Positions 29,199-39,550 are shown, counted from the first letter of the stretch. The stretch: 64,000 nucleotides of DNA from an uncultured Stenotrophomonas sp. (GCA_913775725.1 CAJYNG010000021.1:1-64000), one strand, 5' to 3'. A program made the numbers and translations. The notes: generated from the letters alone by a model not told the origin.

Positions 29199-30758
29199 TC
29201 AGTTGGCCCAGACGCTGTTGGGATCGCCATTGCGGGCGCGGCGTTGACTGGCCACGGCCAGGCGGGCGAAGCCGAAGGCCATGGCCAGCGCGATGGCATC
29301 GACCCAGAACAGCGGCCAGTGGCCACGCGCCGCAGCACGCCACAGCCAGTCACCATTGAGTGCGCCGTGCAGGATCGGTACCAGCGCAGTACTGATCGCC
29401 GCCGCCCACAGCAGTTCGCGTGCCGCCTGCGCCGGGCGTCGCAGTGCGGCCCACAGCGCACAGGCCGCCCAGCTGCCGAAGCAGGCCCAGCGGATGCCGT
29501 GGTCGACTGCCGACGGCGCCAGCCGCTCCAGCACCAGCGCGGTGACGAAGGCGACCGAGATCGCCACGCACAGGCCGATGCACACGCCGACCGTGGCCCG
29601 CGCCATGTTCACACCGGCACGCGGCTGCTGCGGCTGGCGGCGCTTGCGCCGCGACTCGATCCACAACAGGTTGCCGGAGTAGAACAGGAAGGCACCGCCG
29701 AGGCCGAGCAGGAAGTACAGCCAGACCACCACGCCGTTGCCGAATTCGCCGAAGTGCAGCGCGTAGGCGGCGCTGAGCGTGGCGTGGTTGGCGTCGCGCT
29801 GGCCCGGCAGCTGCGAGGCCAGAACGTTGCCGGTGGTGACGTCCAGCGCCACTGCGCCAAGCGGTCCGAGCGTGCCGGTGGATTCGCCGGTGATCTCGAT
29901 GGTGGCATTGGCATCGCCGGCATTGGCCAGCTTCAGGTAGGCCGGCTCGAAGTTGGCCACGCCCTGTGCGCGGGCGACTTCAAGCGCACGTGCATGCAGC
30001 ACGCGCAGGCTGCCCGGCGGCGCCGGAATGCCACTGGCGTCGCGCACAGGCGCGGTGTCCATCGCCGTCGGCACCGCCTGCAGGGCCTTGCCGTCGTAGA
30101 TCAGCGGGTTGAGCAGGGCCATCTGCACGAACACCAGGCAGAGCAGGGCGCCGGTCACCGCGAACATCAGATGGAAGGGCAGGCTGAGCACGCCGATCAC
30201 GTTGTGCGCGTCCTGCCACAACTGCTTCAGGTTGCGGCCCGGACGCAGCGCGAACAGATCACCGAACAGCTTCGGCAGGTGGATCACCAGGCCGCTCAGC
30301 AGCGCCATGCCATACAACAGGCTGACGATGCCCATCACGTAGATGCCGGCCACCGGCAGGCCGAGGCTGTAATGCAGCTCGTTGACCAGCTCGGCCAGTC
30401 CGGTCTGCGGTGGTGTGGGGCTGCCGGCGATCTGGCCAGGCCAGGCATAGCGCCAGCTGCCATCATCGGCCTGCCAGTACGCAAGTGGCTGCGGATGTTC
30501 GGCGCCGGGGAAGGTCATGCCGACGTGGCGGCGGGCTTCCGGGTTTGTCGCCAGTACGTCTTCCAGCAGGTACTGCGCGTCGTCCAGGCCCGCCGGCAGC
30601 GCGGTGGCTGCGCCCGGGGTCTGCCACAGCGGCAGGTCGTGATGGAACAGGGTCAGTGCACCCGCGTAGAAGGCCACGAACAGGCCGAAGCCGGCGACCA
30701 GGCCGACCCAGGTGTGCAGGGTGGTAAACGTGCGCAGGGTCTGCGAACTGAACTTCAT
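29199..30758 (-). CDS. PepSY-associated transmembrane domain protein
   Basis: Inner-membrane protein of 519 aa with four to five strongly hydrophobic segments: near the N-terminus (LHTWVGLVAGFGLFVAFYAG), around 190-210, around 360-380, and a C-terminal group. Periplasmic regions between them correspond to PepSY-type domains. The family includes siderophore-associated ferric reductases and is often encoded with TonB-dependent receptors. It is followed upstream on the same strand by two small membrane proteins of the same kind of locus (30769-31032 and 31032-31328), so an iron-uptake role is inferred. Confidence 0.85.
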   Translation of the reverse strand: MKFSSQTLRTFTTLHTWVGLVAGFGLFVAFYAGALTLFHHDLPLWQTPGAATALPAGLDDAQYLLEDVLATNPEARRHVGMTFPGAEHPQPLAYWQADDGSWRYAWPGQIAGSPTPPQTGLAELVNELHYSLGLPVAGIYVMGIVSLLYGMALLSGLVIHLPKLFGDLFALRPGRNLKQLWQDAHNVIGVLSLPFHLMFAVTGALLCLVFVQMALLNPLIYDGKALQAVPTAMDTAPVRDASGIPAPPGSLRVLHARALEVARAQGVANFEPAYLKLANAGDANATIEITGESTGTLGPLGAVALDVTTGNVLASQLPGQRDANHATLSAAYALHFGEFGNGVVVWLYFLLGLGGAFLFYSGNLLWIESRRKRRQPQQPRAGVNMARATVGVCIGLCVAISVAFVTALVLERLAPSAVDHGIRWACFGSWAACALWAALRRPAQAARELLWAAAISTALVPILHGALNGDWLWRAAARGHWPLFWVDAIALAMAFGFARLAVASQRRARNGDPNSVWAN

Positions 30759-30768
30759 GGGAGGGGTC

Positions 30769-31032
30769 TCATTGCACCGCGCCGGTCAGGCGCAGCAGCC
30801 CGAGCACGGCGAAGCCGGCGGCGGCGCTGCCGGCCAGCACCAGCCAGGCGCGCAGCGCGCTGCGGAAACTGAACGCCCACAGGGCGGCCAGCATCCACAG
30901 CGGGATGAAGGCGATCAGGGTCGGCACCAGCGCCCGCTGCCACGGGCCGGGTGGCAGCCACGCCAGCAGGCCGGTCGCGGCCGCGGCGAGGAGGAAGCCG
31001 GCGATGATGCCGGCAAGGGCACGCGGCCACAT
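30769..31032 (-). CDS. Small membrane protein, DUF3649-like
   Basis: An 87 aa protein with two or three transmembrane segments; the core LWAFSFRSALRAWLVL resembles the DUF3649 family of putative iron-transport accessory proteins. Its ATG (31030-31032) overlaps the stop of the upstream DUF3325-like gene by one base (TGATG), and the PepSY gene starts 10 bases after its own stop. The domain assignment is from memory of the family pattern. Confidence 0.7.
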   Translation of the reverse strand: MWPRALAGIIAGFLLAAAATGLLAWLPPGPWQRALVPTLIAFIPLWMLAALWAFSFRSALRAWLVLAGSAAAGFAVLGLLRLTGAVQ

Positions 31033-31328
31033 CAGGGCGACTCCGTGCCGGGGCGGTGCCAGGCGGCCAGCGCCGGCAGCAGCATCGCCGCCAGCATCCA
31101 GGTGCACAGCATGGCCACCAGGCCGGCAGCGAAGCCGAGTTCTGCCATCCAAAGCCACAGCGCGGCGGCGGCCGCGACCAGGCCGATCTGGCGGCCCAGG
31201 CGGCCGGCGCGGCGCAGGCGCGGCCAGCGGCAGTGCGGCGAGGCGGCATAGAAGGCCAGCGCTGAGAACATCGCCGCCAGCATGCCCAGGCTGCAGAAGC
31301 CCAGGGTGGAAAGGCCGACGGTGATCAT
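31032..31328 (-). CDS. Small membrane protein, DUF3325-like
   Basis: A 98 aa protein with three hydrophobic helices and a basic loop (RWPRLRRAGRLGRQIG), resembling DUF3325 proteins found in siderophore-receptor operons. It is first in a three-gene minus-strand unit with the DUF3649-like and PepSY proteins. A TonB-dependent receptor, usual in such loci, is not present nearby. The start at 31328 (MITVGLSTLGFC) is the most plausible, but no ribosome-binding site is evident; a longer in-frame extension exists upstream. Confidence 0.65.
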   Translation of the reverse strand: MITVGLSTLGFCSLGMLAAMFSALAFYAASPHCRWPRLRRAGRLGRQIGLVAAAAALWLWMAELGFAAGLVAMLCTWMLAAMLLPALAAWHRPGTESP

Positions 31329-31526
31329 TGCGGGCGGCCGGCGCGGCGGCGGGCCGACGAACGCGGGGCACGGGCGGGGCCGGCGGGAGCCGGTCGGAGC
31401 GGGTGGCGCATCACGAGGTCCTGGGGGAAAGCGGGCAGGCTGGCACGGGGCGGGCTGCGTGCACATGGTAGTCATTGCGTTTTCACGCCGCCAGCGGCGG
31501 CCATTCAGCGGACCGTACGGTAGCCC
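31329..31526. other. Intergenic region between the DUF3325-like gene and the thrS leader
   Basis: About 200 very GC-rich bases between divergent units. I see no supported gene in it. It should hold the promoter of the minus-strand membrane-protein genes, but no convincing hexamers were found. Confidence 0.5.
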
Positions 31527-31555
31527 TTGGGCTTTCCCGTGTGCTGGTTTAAGAT
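31527..31555 (+). promoter_or_regulatory. Candidate thrS operon promoter
   Basis: TTGGGC at 31527-31532 and TAAGAT at 31550-31555 with a 17-base spacer. It would start transcription near 31562, giving a leader of about 195 bases that contains the short Thr-rich reading frame and a terminator. Confidence 0.55.
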
Positions 31556-31614
31556 CATCACACTCCCTGACTGGAACAAGGTGGCCCGCGCCCAGCGCCG
31601 GCCGAGCGTGCGAC

Positions 31615-31641
31615 ATGAGCACTACCACCGCCCACTGTTGA
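31615..31641 (+). CDS. Candidate thrS leader peptide (MSTTTAHC)
   Basis: An 8-codon reading frame, ATG to TGA, encoding M-S-T-T-T-A-H-C: three consecutive Thr codons (ACT ACC ACC). It sits between a candidate promoter and an intrinsic terminator, both upstream of the threonyl-tRNA synthetase gene, with no other plus-strand gene since 29173. This is the layout of ribosome-mediated transcription attenuation. The Shine-Dalgarno is weak (GAG about 10 bases upstream) and no strong antiterminator was found, so the role is inferred. Confidence 0.5.
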   Translation: MSTTTAHC

Positions 31642-31666
31642 CCTGCCCCCGAAGGCCCTGTGTTCC

Positions 31667-31692
31667 AGGCGCCCTCGCGGCGCTTTTTTATT
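31667..31692 (+). terminator. Terminator (attenuator) in the thrS leader
   Basis: AGGCGCC at 31667-31673 pairs with GGCGCTT at 31679-31685 (5 G:C pairs plus flanking A-U/G-U) around a CTCGC loop, followed by a six-T run. It lies 25 bases after the Thr-rich leader peptide and 65 before thrS. Since no complete plus-strand gene ends upstream, it can only act on thrS leader transcripts. A small competing hairpin, CCTG (31657-31660) with CAGG (31666-31669), could disturb its left arm. Confidence 0.72.
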
Positions 31693-31756
31693 GCCCGGGC
31701 GCCGCCCCGGGAGCGCTTTCCAGCCCGCCCGGCGGGCCCCGCACGAAGCCACTGCG

Positions 31757-33658
31757 ATGATCAACATTACTCTTCCCGACGGCAGCCGCCGCGAATTCGA
31801 AAACCCTGTCAGCGTCATGCAGGTCGCTCAGTCGATCGGCGCCGGCCTGGCCAAGGCCACCATCGCCGGTGCCGTGGATGGCGTGCTGGTCGATGCCAGC
31901 GACGTCATCGACCACGATGCCAGCCTGCGCATCATCACCGCCAAGGACGAGGAGGGCGTGGAGATCATCCGCCACTCCTGTGCCCACCTGGTCGGCCACG
32001 CCGTCAAGCAGCTGTACCCGGACGTGAAGATGGTGATCGGCCCGGTGATCGCCGAGGGCTTCTACTACGACATCTACTCCGAGCGCCCGTTCACCCCGGA
32101 CGACATGGCGGCGATCGAGAAGCGCATGGGTGAACTGATCGCCCAGGACTACGACGTCATCAAGAAGGTGACGCCGCGCGCCGAAGTGATCGAGATCTTC
32201 AAGGCCCGTGGCGAGGACTACAAGCTGCGCCTGATCGAGGACATGTCCGACGACATCCAGGCGATGGGCATGTACTACCACCAGGAATACGTGGACATGT
32301 GCCGTGGTCCGCACGTGCCGAACACGCGCTTCCTGAAGGCCTTCAAGCTGACCCGCATTTCCGGCGCCTACTGGCGCGGCGATGCACAGAACGAGCAGCT
32401 GCAGCGCATCTACGGCACCGCCTGGGCCGACAAGAAGCAGCTCGAGGCGTACATCAAACGCATCGAGGAAGCCGAGATGCGCGACCACCGCCGCATCGGC
32501 AAGCAGCAGGACCTGTTCCACCTGCAGGAAGAGGCGCCGGGCCTGGTGTTCTGGCACCCGAAGGGCTGGGCGTTGTGGCAGGTGGTCGAGCAGTACATGC
32601 GCAAGGTCTACCGCAGCAGCGGCTACGGCGAAGTGCGCTGCCCGCAGATCCTGGACGTGAGCCTGTGGAAGAAGTCCGGCCATTGGGACAACTACCAGGA
32701 CAACATGTTCTTCACCGAATCGGAGAAGCGCACCTACGCGGTCAAGCCGATGAACTGCCCGGGCCACATCCAGGTGTTCAACCAGGGCCTGCACAGCTAC
32801 CGCGACCTGCCGATCCGCTACGGTGAATTCGGTTCCTGCCATCGCAACGAGCCGTCCGGTGCGCTGCACGGCATTCTGCGCGTGCGTGGTTTCACCCAGG
32901 ACGACGGCCACGTGTTCTGCACCGAGAGCCAGATCGAATCGGAAGTGACCGCGTTCCACCAGCAGGCGCTGGCGGTCTACCAGCACTTCGGTTTCGATGA
33001 GATCCAGATCAAGATCGCGCTGCGTCCGGAATCGCGCCTTGGCGACGACGCCACCTGGGACAAGGCCGAGGGCGCACTGCGTTCGGCGCTGTCCGCCTGT
33101 GGCGTGGAATGGCAGGAGCTGCCGGGCGAGGGCGCCTTCTACGGCCCGAAGATCGAGTACCACCTGAAGGACGCCATCGGCCGTACCTGGCAGCTGGGCA
33201 CCATGCAGGTCGACTTCATGATGCCGGGCCGTCTGGGCGCCGAGTACGTGGACGAGAACAGCCAGAAGAAGCACCCGGTCATGCTGCACCGCGCCATCGT
33301 CGGCTCGATGGAGCGCTTCCTGGGCATCCTGATCGAACACCATGCCGGCCAGTTCCCGGCCTGGCTGGCGCCGACCCAGGTGGTGGTGGCCAACATCACC
33401 GACGCCCAGGCCGACTACGTCTCGGGCGTGACCAAAACCCTTGCGGAGCAAGGCTTCCGCGTCAGCTCGGATTTGCGTAACGAGAAGATCGGCTATAAAA
33501 TCCGCGAGCATACGTTGCAGCGCGTGCCTTACCTGCTGGTCATTGGTGACCGCGAGAAGGAAAATGGGGCTGTGGCGGTGCGTACGCGTTCTGGCGAAGA
33601 CCTGGGCAGCATGAGCCTGCAGGCCTTCATCGAGCGGCTCCAGGCCGAGGGCGCGTAA
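31757..33658 (+). CDS. thrS: Threonine--tRNA ligase
   Basis: Charges tRNA-Thr. The 633 aa protein has an N-terminal TGS domain (1-61), the editing domain with [10 protein letters not shown], and the class II catalytic core. C334 in NCPGHIQVF matches the E. coli zinc ligand by both motif and numbering; class II motif 2 is [20 protein letters not shown] split in the usual way, and the anticodon-binding domain is C-terminal. The ATG at 31757 gives [12 protein letters not shown]. It heads the infC-rpmI-rplT-pheST-ihfA cluster and is preceded by a probable attenuator. Confidence 0.97.
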   Translation: MINITLPDGSRREFENPVSVMQVAQSIGAGLAKATIAGAVDGVLVDASDVIDHDASLRIITAKDEEGVEIIRHSCAHLVGHAVKQLYPDVKMVIGPVIAEGFYYDIYSERPFTPDDMAAIEKRMGELIAQDYDVIKKVTPRAEVIEIFKARGEDYKLRLIEDMSDDIQAMGMYYHQEYVDMCRGPHVPNTRFLKAFKLTRISGAYWRGDAQNEQLQRIYGTAWADKKQLEAYIKRIEEAEMRDHRRIGKQQDLFHLQEEAPGLVFWHPKGWALWQVVEQYMRKVYRSSGYGEVRCPQILDVSLWKKSGHWDNYQDNMFFTESEKRTYAVKPMNCPGHIQVFNQGLHSYRDLPIRYGEFGSCHRNEPSGALHGILRVRGFTQDDGHVFCTESQIESEVTAFHQQALAVYQHFGFDEIQIKIALRPESRLGDDATWDKAEGALRSALSACGVEWQELPGEGAFYGPKIEYHLKDAIGRTWQLGTMQVDFMMPGRLGAEYVDENSQKKHPVMLHRAIVGSMERFLGILIEHHAGQFPAWLAPTQVVVANITDAQADYVSGVTKTLAEQGFRVSSDLRNEKIGYKIREHTLQRVPYLLVIGDREKENGAVAVRTRSGEDLGSMSLQAFIERLQAEGA

Positions 33659-33721
33659 GCAAAGGTCCGGTCCGGGGGCAGAGGCACCCGGACCGGTTCG
33701 ATACCCTTGGGAGAACGTAAT

Positions 33722-34249
33722 ATCAGCACCCCTGACAACAAACAGAACCGCAAGAATCAGGAAATCCGTGTGCCGCGCGTCCGCGTGATCGGCAGTGACG
33801 GAGAAATGATCGGCGTGTTGTCGCGCGACGAAGCGCTGTCCATGGCCGAAGATGAAGGCCTGGATCTGGTCGAAATCCAGCCGCAGGCCGATCCGCCGGT
33901 CTGCAAGATCATGGACTTCGGCAAGTTCAAGTTCGAAGCGCAGAAGAAGGCCAGCGAGGCCAAGAAGAAGACCAAGCAGGTCGAGATCAAGGAAGTGAAG
34001 TTCCGTCCGGTCACGGACGAGGGCGACTACCAGATCAAGCTGCGCAAGATGCGCGGGTTCCTCGAAGAAGGCGACAAGATCAAGGTCAACATCCGTTTCC
34101 GTGGCCGTGAAATGAGCCACCAGGAACTGGGTCGTGAAATGGCCAACCGGATCGAGACCGATCTGGGCGAGGACATCGTCATTGAATCCCGTCCGCGCCT
34201 GGAAGGGCGTCAGATGGTCATGATGATCGCGCCGAAGAAGAAGACCTGA
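33722..34249 (+). CDS. infC: Translation initiation factor IF-3, AUC start codon
   Basis: Prevents premature 50S joining and checks start-codon choice on the 30S subunit. The 175 aa protein has the IF-3 N domain with [19 protein letters not shown] and the C domain with [20 protein letters not shown]. No ATG, GTG or TTG lies at the family N-terminus; the codon ATC at 33722 is 8 bases after the Shine-Dalgarno GGGAG (33709-33713) and begins (M)[20 protein letters not shown] rare start matches the IF-3 autoregulation known in E. coli, where infC starts with AUU. The alternative TTG at 33707 overlaps the Shine-Dalgarno. Confidence 0.93.
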   Translation: MSTPDNKQNRKNQEIRVPRVRVIGSDGEMIGVLSRDEALSMAEDEGLDLVEIQPQADPPVCKIMDFGKFKFEAQKKASEAKKKTKQVEIKEVKFRPVTDEGDYQIKLRKMRGFLEEGDKIKVNIRFRGREMSHQELGREMANRIETDLGEDIVIESRPRLEGRQMVMMIAPKKKT

Positions 34250-34297
34250 GGCCTGACCGGCCGCCTTCCGGGGCGCCTGGCTGAATGGTTCAGGGTG

Positions 34298-34327
34298 AAG
34301 GGGCGCCATGGGCGTCCCTTTGCTTTT
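34298..34327 (+). terminator. Terminator-like hairpin between infC and rpmI
   Basis: AAGGGGCGCC (34298-34307) pairs over 10 positions with GGCGTCCCTT (34311-34320) around an ATG loop, followed by TGCTTTT. It lies about 50 bases after infC. It may reduce read-through into rpmI-rplT, or the downstream genes may have their own promoter in the 190-base leader that follows. Confidence 0.75.
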
Positions 34328-34515
34328 GCAGGAAGCCGGTGAATTGCCGGCGAAAGGGTTGCAGGGGCTGGTGGCAGGGCGGTTTTGCCTGTATCATGCC
34401 CGGCTCGACCCACCCAGGACGGGTCGTACGCCGATCATGGCAGGACGGAAAGAGCGGCCCAGGCCGCCGCCAGATCAGTCAGAAACCAGGGTCATATCCC
34501 ATCAAGGACATTGCA

Positions 34516-34713
34516 ATGCCCAAGATCAAGACCAACCGGGCAGCGGCCAAGCGTTTCCGCAAGACCGCCTCGGGCAAGTACAAGTGCGGCCACGCCAACC
34601 GTAGCCACATCCTCACGAAGAAAGCGACCAAGCGTAAGCGTAATCTGCGTCAGACGGGCCATGTCCGTGCAGAAGACGCAGGCCGTCTGGACCGCATGCT
34701 CCCTTACCTCTGA
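34516..34713 (+). CDS. rpmI: 50S ribosomal protein L35
   Basis: A 65 aa basic ribosomal protein. It begins [20 protein letters not shown] and contains the family pattern [16 protein letters not shown] with KRKRNLRQ. The ATG at 34516 follows AAGGA at 34504-34508. The 266-base gap after infC holds a terminator-like hairpin and a long leader; in E. coli this leader is where L20 represses rpmI-rplT translation, but the corresponding structure was not established here. Confidence 0.96.
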   Translation: MPKIKTNRAAAKRFRKTASGKYKCGHANRSHILTKKATKRKRNLRQTGHVRAEDAGRLDRMLPYL

Positions 34714-34724
34714 GGAACTGAAAA

Positions 34725-35082
34725 ATGGCACGAGTTAAGCGTGGCGTACAGGCGCGTCGCCGCCACAAGAAGATTCTGGATCTCGCCAAGGGCTATTACA
34801 ACGCCCGTCGCAAGGTCTTCCGCGTCGCCAAGCAGGCGGTCATCAAGGCACAGCAGTACGCCTACATCGGCCGTAAGCAGAAGAAGCGCAACTTCCGTTC
34901 GCTGTGGATCACCCGTATCAATGCGGCTGCCCGCATCAACGGCCTGAGCTACAGCCGCTTCATGAACGGTCTGCTGAAGGCCGGTATCACCCTGGATCGC
35001 AAGGTCCTGGCTGACATCGCCGTGCACGACGCAGCCGGCTTTACCGCGCTGGCCGAAAAGGCCAAGGGCGCGCTGGCGGCAT

Positions 35083-35084
<2 letters not shown>
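34725..35084 (+). CDS. rplT: 50S ribosomal protein L20
   Basis: Early 50S assembly protein of 119 aa. It begins [20 protein letters not shown] and has the long basic N-terminal helix followed by the globular RNA-binding domain ([20 protein letters not shown]). It starts 11 bases after rpmI. Its stop codon lies within the first of two copies of an 11-base sequence that also forms the right arm of the next terminator. Confidence 0.97.
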
Positions 35085-36272
<1,188 letters not shown>

Positions 36273-36283
36273 GCCGCAACCGT

Positions 36284-36306
36284 GTAGAGCCGAGCCATGC
36301 TCGGCT
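36284..36306 (+). repeat. SMAG-like palindrome between pheS and pheT
   Basis: GTAG at 36284-36287 followed by AGCCGAGC-CAT-GCTCGGCT (36288-36306). It sits inside an operon, 53 bases before the pheT start, showing that these repeats insert in co-transcribed gaps. Confidence 0.8.
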
Positions 36307-36359
36307 GCTCCTAAATTCGCAGGCCCAGGCGCATGCGCCGGGCCCACCAGGGTGACACC

Positions 36360-38741
36360 ATGAAATTCTCCGAAAACTGGCTGCGCAGCCACGTCCCGAC
36401 CTCCGCCTCGCGCGATGAACTGAGCGCAGTGCTGACCGCCATCGGCCTGGAAGTGGAAGAAGTGACCGCGCTGGGCGAAGGCCTCGATCACGTGGTCGTG
36501 GCACGCATCGTTGAAGCCGTGCGCCATCCGGAAGCCGACCGCCTGCAGGTGTGCAGGGTCGATGCCGGGCAGGGCGAACTGCTGCAGATCGTCTGCGGTG
36601 CGCCGAACGCGCGCCCGGGCCTGGTCGCGCCGCTGGCGATGGTCGGTGCGCAGATCGGCGAGCTGAAGATCAAGCCGGCCAAGCTGCGCGGCGTCGAGTC
36701 CAACGGCATGCTGTGCTCGGCCAAGGAGCTGGGCCTGGACAACGATGCTTCCGGCCTGCTGGAACTGCCGGACGACGCACCGGTGGGCCAGACCCTGGTC
36801 GAGTACCTCGGCTTGCCGGACGCCAGCATCGAGATCAAGCTGACCCCGAACCGCGCCGACTGCTTCAGCCTGCGCGGCATCGCCTACGACGTCGCCGCCG
36901 CCACCCGCAGTGAAGTGCTGGACTTCGCGGCCGAGGCCATTGCGGCGGTCGGCAGCCGTGAGCTGAGCATCCAGCTCGACGCCGGCGCCGAAGCGCCGCG
37001 TTACCTGGGCCGCGTCATCGAAGGCGTCAACGCCGCTGCCAAGACCCCGCTATGGATGGCCGAGCGCCTGCGCCGCAGCGGCGTGCGCCCGGTCTCGCTG
37101 CTGGTCGACATCACCCAGTACGTGATGCTGGAACTGGGCCAGCCGATGCACGCCTACGACCTCGGCACCCTGCAGGGCAGCATCGCCGTGCGCCGTTCGC
37201 GCACAGGCGAGACGCTGAAGCTGCTGGACGGCCGCGATGCTGTGCTGGACGACAGCTTCCTGGTGGTTACCGATGCTGACCGTGCGGTCGGCCTGGCCGG
37301 CCTGATGGGCGGCTTTGACACCCGCGTCACCGACGCCACCACCGCCGTGTTCCTGGAAGCCGCGCACTTCGCGCCGGCCGCGATCATGGGCCGTGGCCGC
37401 AAACTGGGCCTGCACACCGATGCCGGCCACCGCTTCGAGCGCGGCGTCGATCCGGCGCTGCCGCGCACCGCCATCGAATACGCCACCCGCCTGGTGCTGG
37501 ACCTGGCCGGCGGTACCCCGGCGCCGGTCACCGAGGCCGTGCGCGCCGATGACCTGCCGCAGCCGGCAACGATCGTGCTGCGCCGCGCCCGCATCACCCG
37601 CGTACTCGGCATCACCATCGACGATGCCGAGGTCGAGCGCATCCTGCGCGCGCTGGGCATGGACGTGGTCGCTACCGCCGACGGCTGGCAGGTCACGGCG
37701 CCAAGCCGCCGCTTCGATATCGCCATCGAAGAGGACCTGATCGAAGAACTGGCGCGCATCCACGGTTACGAGCAGATCCCGACCACGCTGCCGGGCGGTG
37801 CCTCACGCGTGGCGATGCCGAGCGAGACGCAGCTGGATGCACTGAGCGTGCGTCGCCAGCTGATCGCCCGTGACCAGCAGGAAACCGTCAATTTCGCCTT
37901 CGTCGACGACGCACTGCTGACCCAGTGGCAGCTGCGCGACGGCCTGGTGCCGCTGGCCAACCCGCTGTCGGCCGAACTGGCAGTGATGCGCCCGTCGCTG
38001 CTGCCGGGCCTGGTCGCCACGTTGGGCCGCAATGCTGCCCGCCAGTTGGGCCGCGTGCGCCTGTTCGAGCTCGGCCGCGTGTTCGCCCAGCGCGCCGGAG
38101 ACGGCCAACCGGCACCGCTGGAAATCCCGCGCGTGGCCGCTGCGGTCTGCGGCGAGGCGCAGGCTGTGCAGTGGGGCCTGCCGACCCGCAAGGTCGACTT
38201 CCATGACCTGAAGGGCGATCTGGAATCGCTGGCCGTTGCCAGTGGTGCGGTACTGGAGTTCCGCCCGTCGGCGCGCGCCTACGGCCACCCGGTGCGTTCG
38301 GCCGAGGTGTTCCGCGATGGCGTGGCGATCGGCTGGATCGGCCAGATCCACCCGCGGCTGGCCAAAGCAATGGACATCGAAGCCGACGTCTACGCCTTCG
38401 AGCTGGACCTGGAGCCGCTGACCGCCCGTCGCCTGCCGCGTGCCGGCGAGCTGTCGCGCTTCCCGGCGGTGCGTCGCGATCTGGCATTCCTGGTGCCTGA
38501 ACAGGTGGCCTGGGCCGACCTGGCCGCTACCGTCCGCCAGGCCGCCGGTCCGTTGCTGCGCGACCTGAACCTGTTCGACCGCTACGTCGGTCAGGGCGTC
38601 GAGCCGGGATTCAAGAGTCTCGCTATGGGCTTGATTTTGCAGGACAAGTCGCGCACTCTGACGGACCGCGACGTGGATGCGGTGGTGGCCGAGGCGGTCA
38701 CTGCCATCGAGCGTGAACATCACGCCCGGATCCGCGGCTGA
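36360..38741 (+). CDS. pheT: Phenylalanine--tRNA ligase subunit beta
   Basis: Beta subunit of 793 aa that binds tRNA and performs editing. It starts MKFSENWLRSHVPT, has a tRNA-binding (EMAP-like) domain at about 40-150, B3/B4 and B5 domains in the middle, and a C-terminal FDX-ACB anticodon-binding domain (LSRFPAVRRDLAFLVPE). The ATG at 36360 follows AGGGTGAC. An upstream in-frame ATG at 36333 would add nine untypical residues. Confidence 0.96.
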   Translation: MKFSENWLRSHVPTSASRDELSAVLTAIGLEVEEVTALGEGLDHVVVARIVEAVRHPEADRLQVCRVDAGQGELLQIVCGAPNARPGLVAPLAMVGAQIGELKIKPAKLRGVESNGMLCSAKELGLDNDASGLLELPDDAPVGQTLVEYLGLPDASIEIKLTPNRADCFSLRGIAYDVAAATRSEVLDFAAEAIAAVGSRELSIQLDAGAEAPRYLGRVIEGVNAAAKTPLWMAERLRRSGVRPVSLLVDITQYVMLELGQPMHAYDLGTLQGSIAVRRSRTGETLKLLDGRDAVLDDSFLVVTDADRAVGLAGLMGGFDTRVTDATTAVFLEAAHFAPAAIMGRGRKLGLHTDAGHRFERGVDPALPRTAIEYATRLVLDLAGGTPAPVTEAVRADDLPQPATIVLRRARITRVLGITIDDAEVERILRALGMDVVATADGWQVTAPSRRFDIAIEEDLIEELARIHGYEQIPTTLPGGASRVAMPSETQLDALSVRRQLIARDQQETVNFAFVDDALLTQWQLRDGLVPLANPLSAELAVMRPSLLPGLVATLGRNAARQLGRVRLFELGRVFAQRAGDGQPAPLEIPRVAAAVCGEAQAVQWGLPTRKVDFHDLKGDLESLAVASGAVLEFRPSARAYGHPVRSAEVFRDGVAIGWIGQIHPRLAKAMDIEADVYAFELDLEPLTARRLPRAGELSRFPAVRRDLAFLVPEQVAWADLAATVRQAAGPLLRDLNLFDRYVGQGVEPGFKSLAMGLILQDKSRTLTDRDVDAVVAEAVTAIEREHHARIRG

Positions 38742-38768
38742 GCGGGCAGCACTCGGGGGTAGCAGGCA

Positions 38769-39068
38769 ATGGCATTGACCAAGGCGGAGATGGCGGAAAA
38801 GCTGTTCGACGAAGTCGGTCTGAACAAGCGGGAAGCCAAGGAATTCGTCGACGCGTTTTTCGATGTGCTGCGTGAAGCATTGGAACAGGGACGTCAGGTG
38901 AAGCTGTCGGGCTTCGGTAATTTCGATCTACGGCGCAAGAACCAGCGCCCGGGTCGCAACCCCAAGACCGGCGAGGAAATTCCGATTTCCGCCCGTACGG
39001 TGGTCACCTTCCGTCCGGGCCAGAAGCTCAAGGAGAGGGTGGAAGCTTATGCTGGATCCGGGCAGTAA
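38769..39068 (+). CDS. ihfA: Integration host factor subunit alpha
   Basis: DNA-bending nucleoid protein that pairs with IhfB. The 99 aa protein has the HU/IHF signature [20 protein letters not shown] and the DNA-intercalating arm [20 protein letters not shown]. It follows pheT by 27 bases, as in E. coli. Its end overlaps the next gene by 20 bases (39049-39068), so the MerR regulator is probably translated from the same message. Confidence 0.97.
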   Translation: MALTKAEMAEKLFDEVGLNKREAKEFVDAFFDVLREALEQGRQVKLSGFGNFDLRRKNQRPGRNPKTGEEIPISARTVVTFRPGQKLKERVEAYAGSGQ

Positions 39069-39405
39069 CCGCGAACTACCGCCGATTCCGGCCAAGCGCT
39101 ACTTCACCATCGGTGAGGTTAGCGAGCTGTGCGACGTCAAGCCGCACGTCCTGCGCTACTGGGAAACCGAGTTTCCCAGCCTTGAGCCGGCCAAGCGCCG
39201 AGGCAACCGCCGCTACTACCAGCGCCATGACGTGCTGATGGTGCGGCAGATCCGCAGCCTGCTGTACGAACAGGGCTACACCATCGGTGGTGCACGCCTG
39301 CGTCTGGACGGCCCCGATGCCCGCGAGGAATCGGCGCTGAGCAACCAGATCATCAAGCAGGTGCGCATGGAGCTGGAAGAAGTGCTGCAGTTGTTGCGCC
39401 GCTGA
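39049..39405 (+). CDS. MerR family transcriptional regulator
   Basis: A 118 aa DNA-binding protein. The winged helix-turn-helix has [20 protein letters not shown] followed by [20 protein letters not shown], matching MerR-type regulators; the C-terminus is a coiled coil (about 90-118) for dimerisation. No Cys cluster for metal binding is present. Such a gene commonly follows ihfA in gammaproteobacteria. Its target and ligand are unknown. The start overlaps ihfA by 20 bases. Confidence 0.92.
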   Translation: MLDPGSNRELPPIPAKRYFTIGEVSELCDVKPHVLRYWETEFPSLEPAKRRGNRRYYQRHDVLMVRQIRSLLYEQGYTIGGARLRLDGPDAREESALSNQIIKQVRMELEEVLQLLRR

Positions 39406-39473
39406 TCCCATTTCCATCGTAATCCGCTATACTTCACGGCCCGCCGCACTGGCGGGCACATCGCAGCATCAGT

Positions 39474-39550
39474 CGGGGCGTAGCGCAGCCTGGTAGCGCA
39501 TCTGCCTGGGGGGCAGAGGGTCGTCGGTTCGAATCCGGCCGTCCCGACCA
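39474..39550 (+). tRNA. tRNA-Pro (GGG)
   Basis: 77 bases with encoded CCA. Acceptor CGGGGCG pairs with CGTCCCG, the anticodon stem TCTGC/GCAGA encloses loop CTGGGGG giving anticodon GGG, and the T-loop is TTCGAAT. A TATACT -10-like element lies at 39428-39433. Its 3' half is repeated in damaged form at 41320-41365, and an integrase fragment lies just downstream, so this gene probably served as an integration site. Confidence 0.96.

Noticed and set aside
34298-34515. L20-type autoregulatory pseudoknot in the rpmI leader
   Set aside because: Such control is known in E. coli, but I could not trace the needed long-range pairing by eye; a covariance search would be required.
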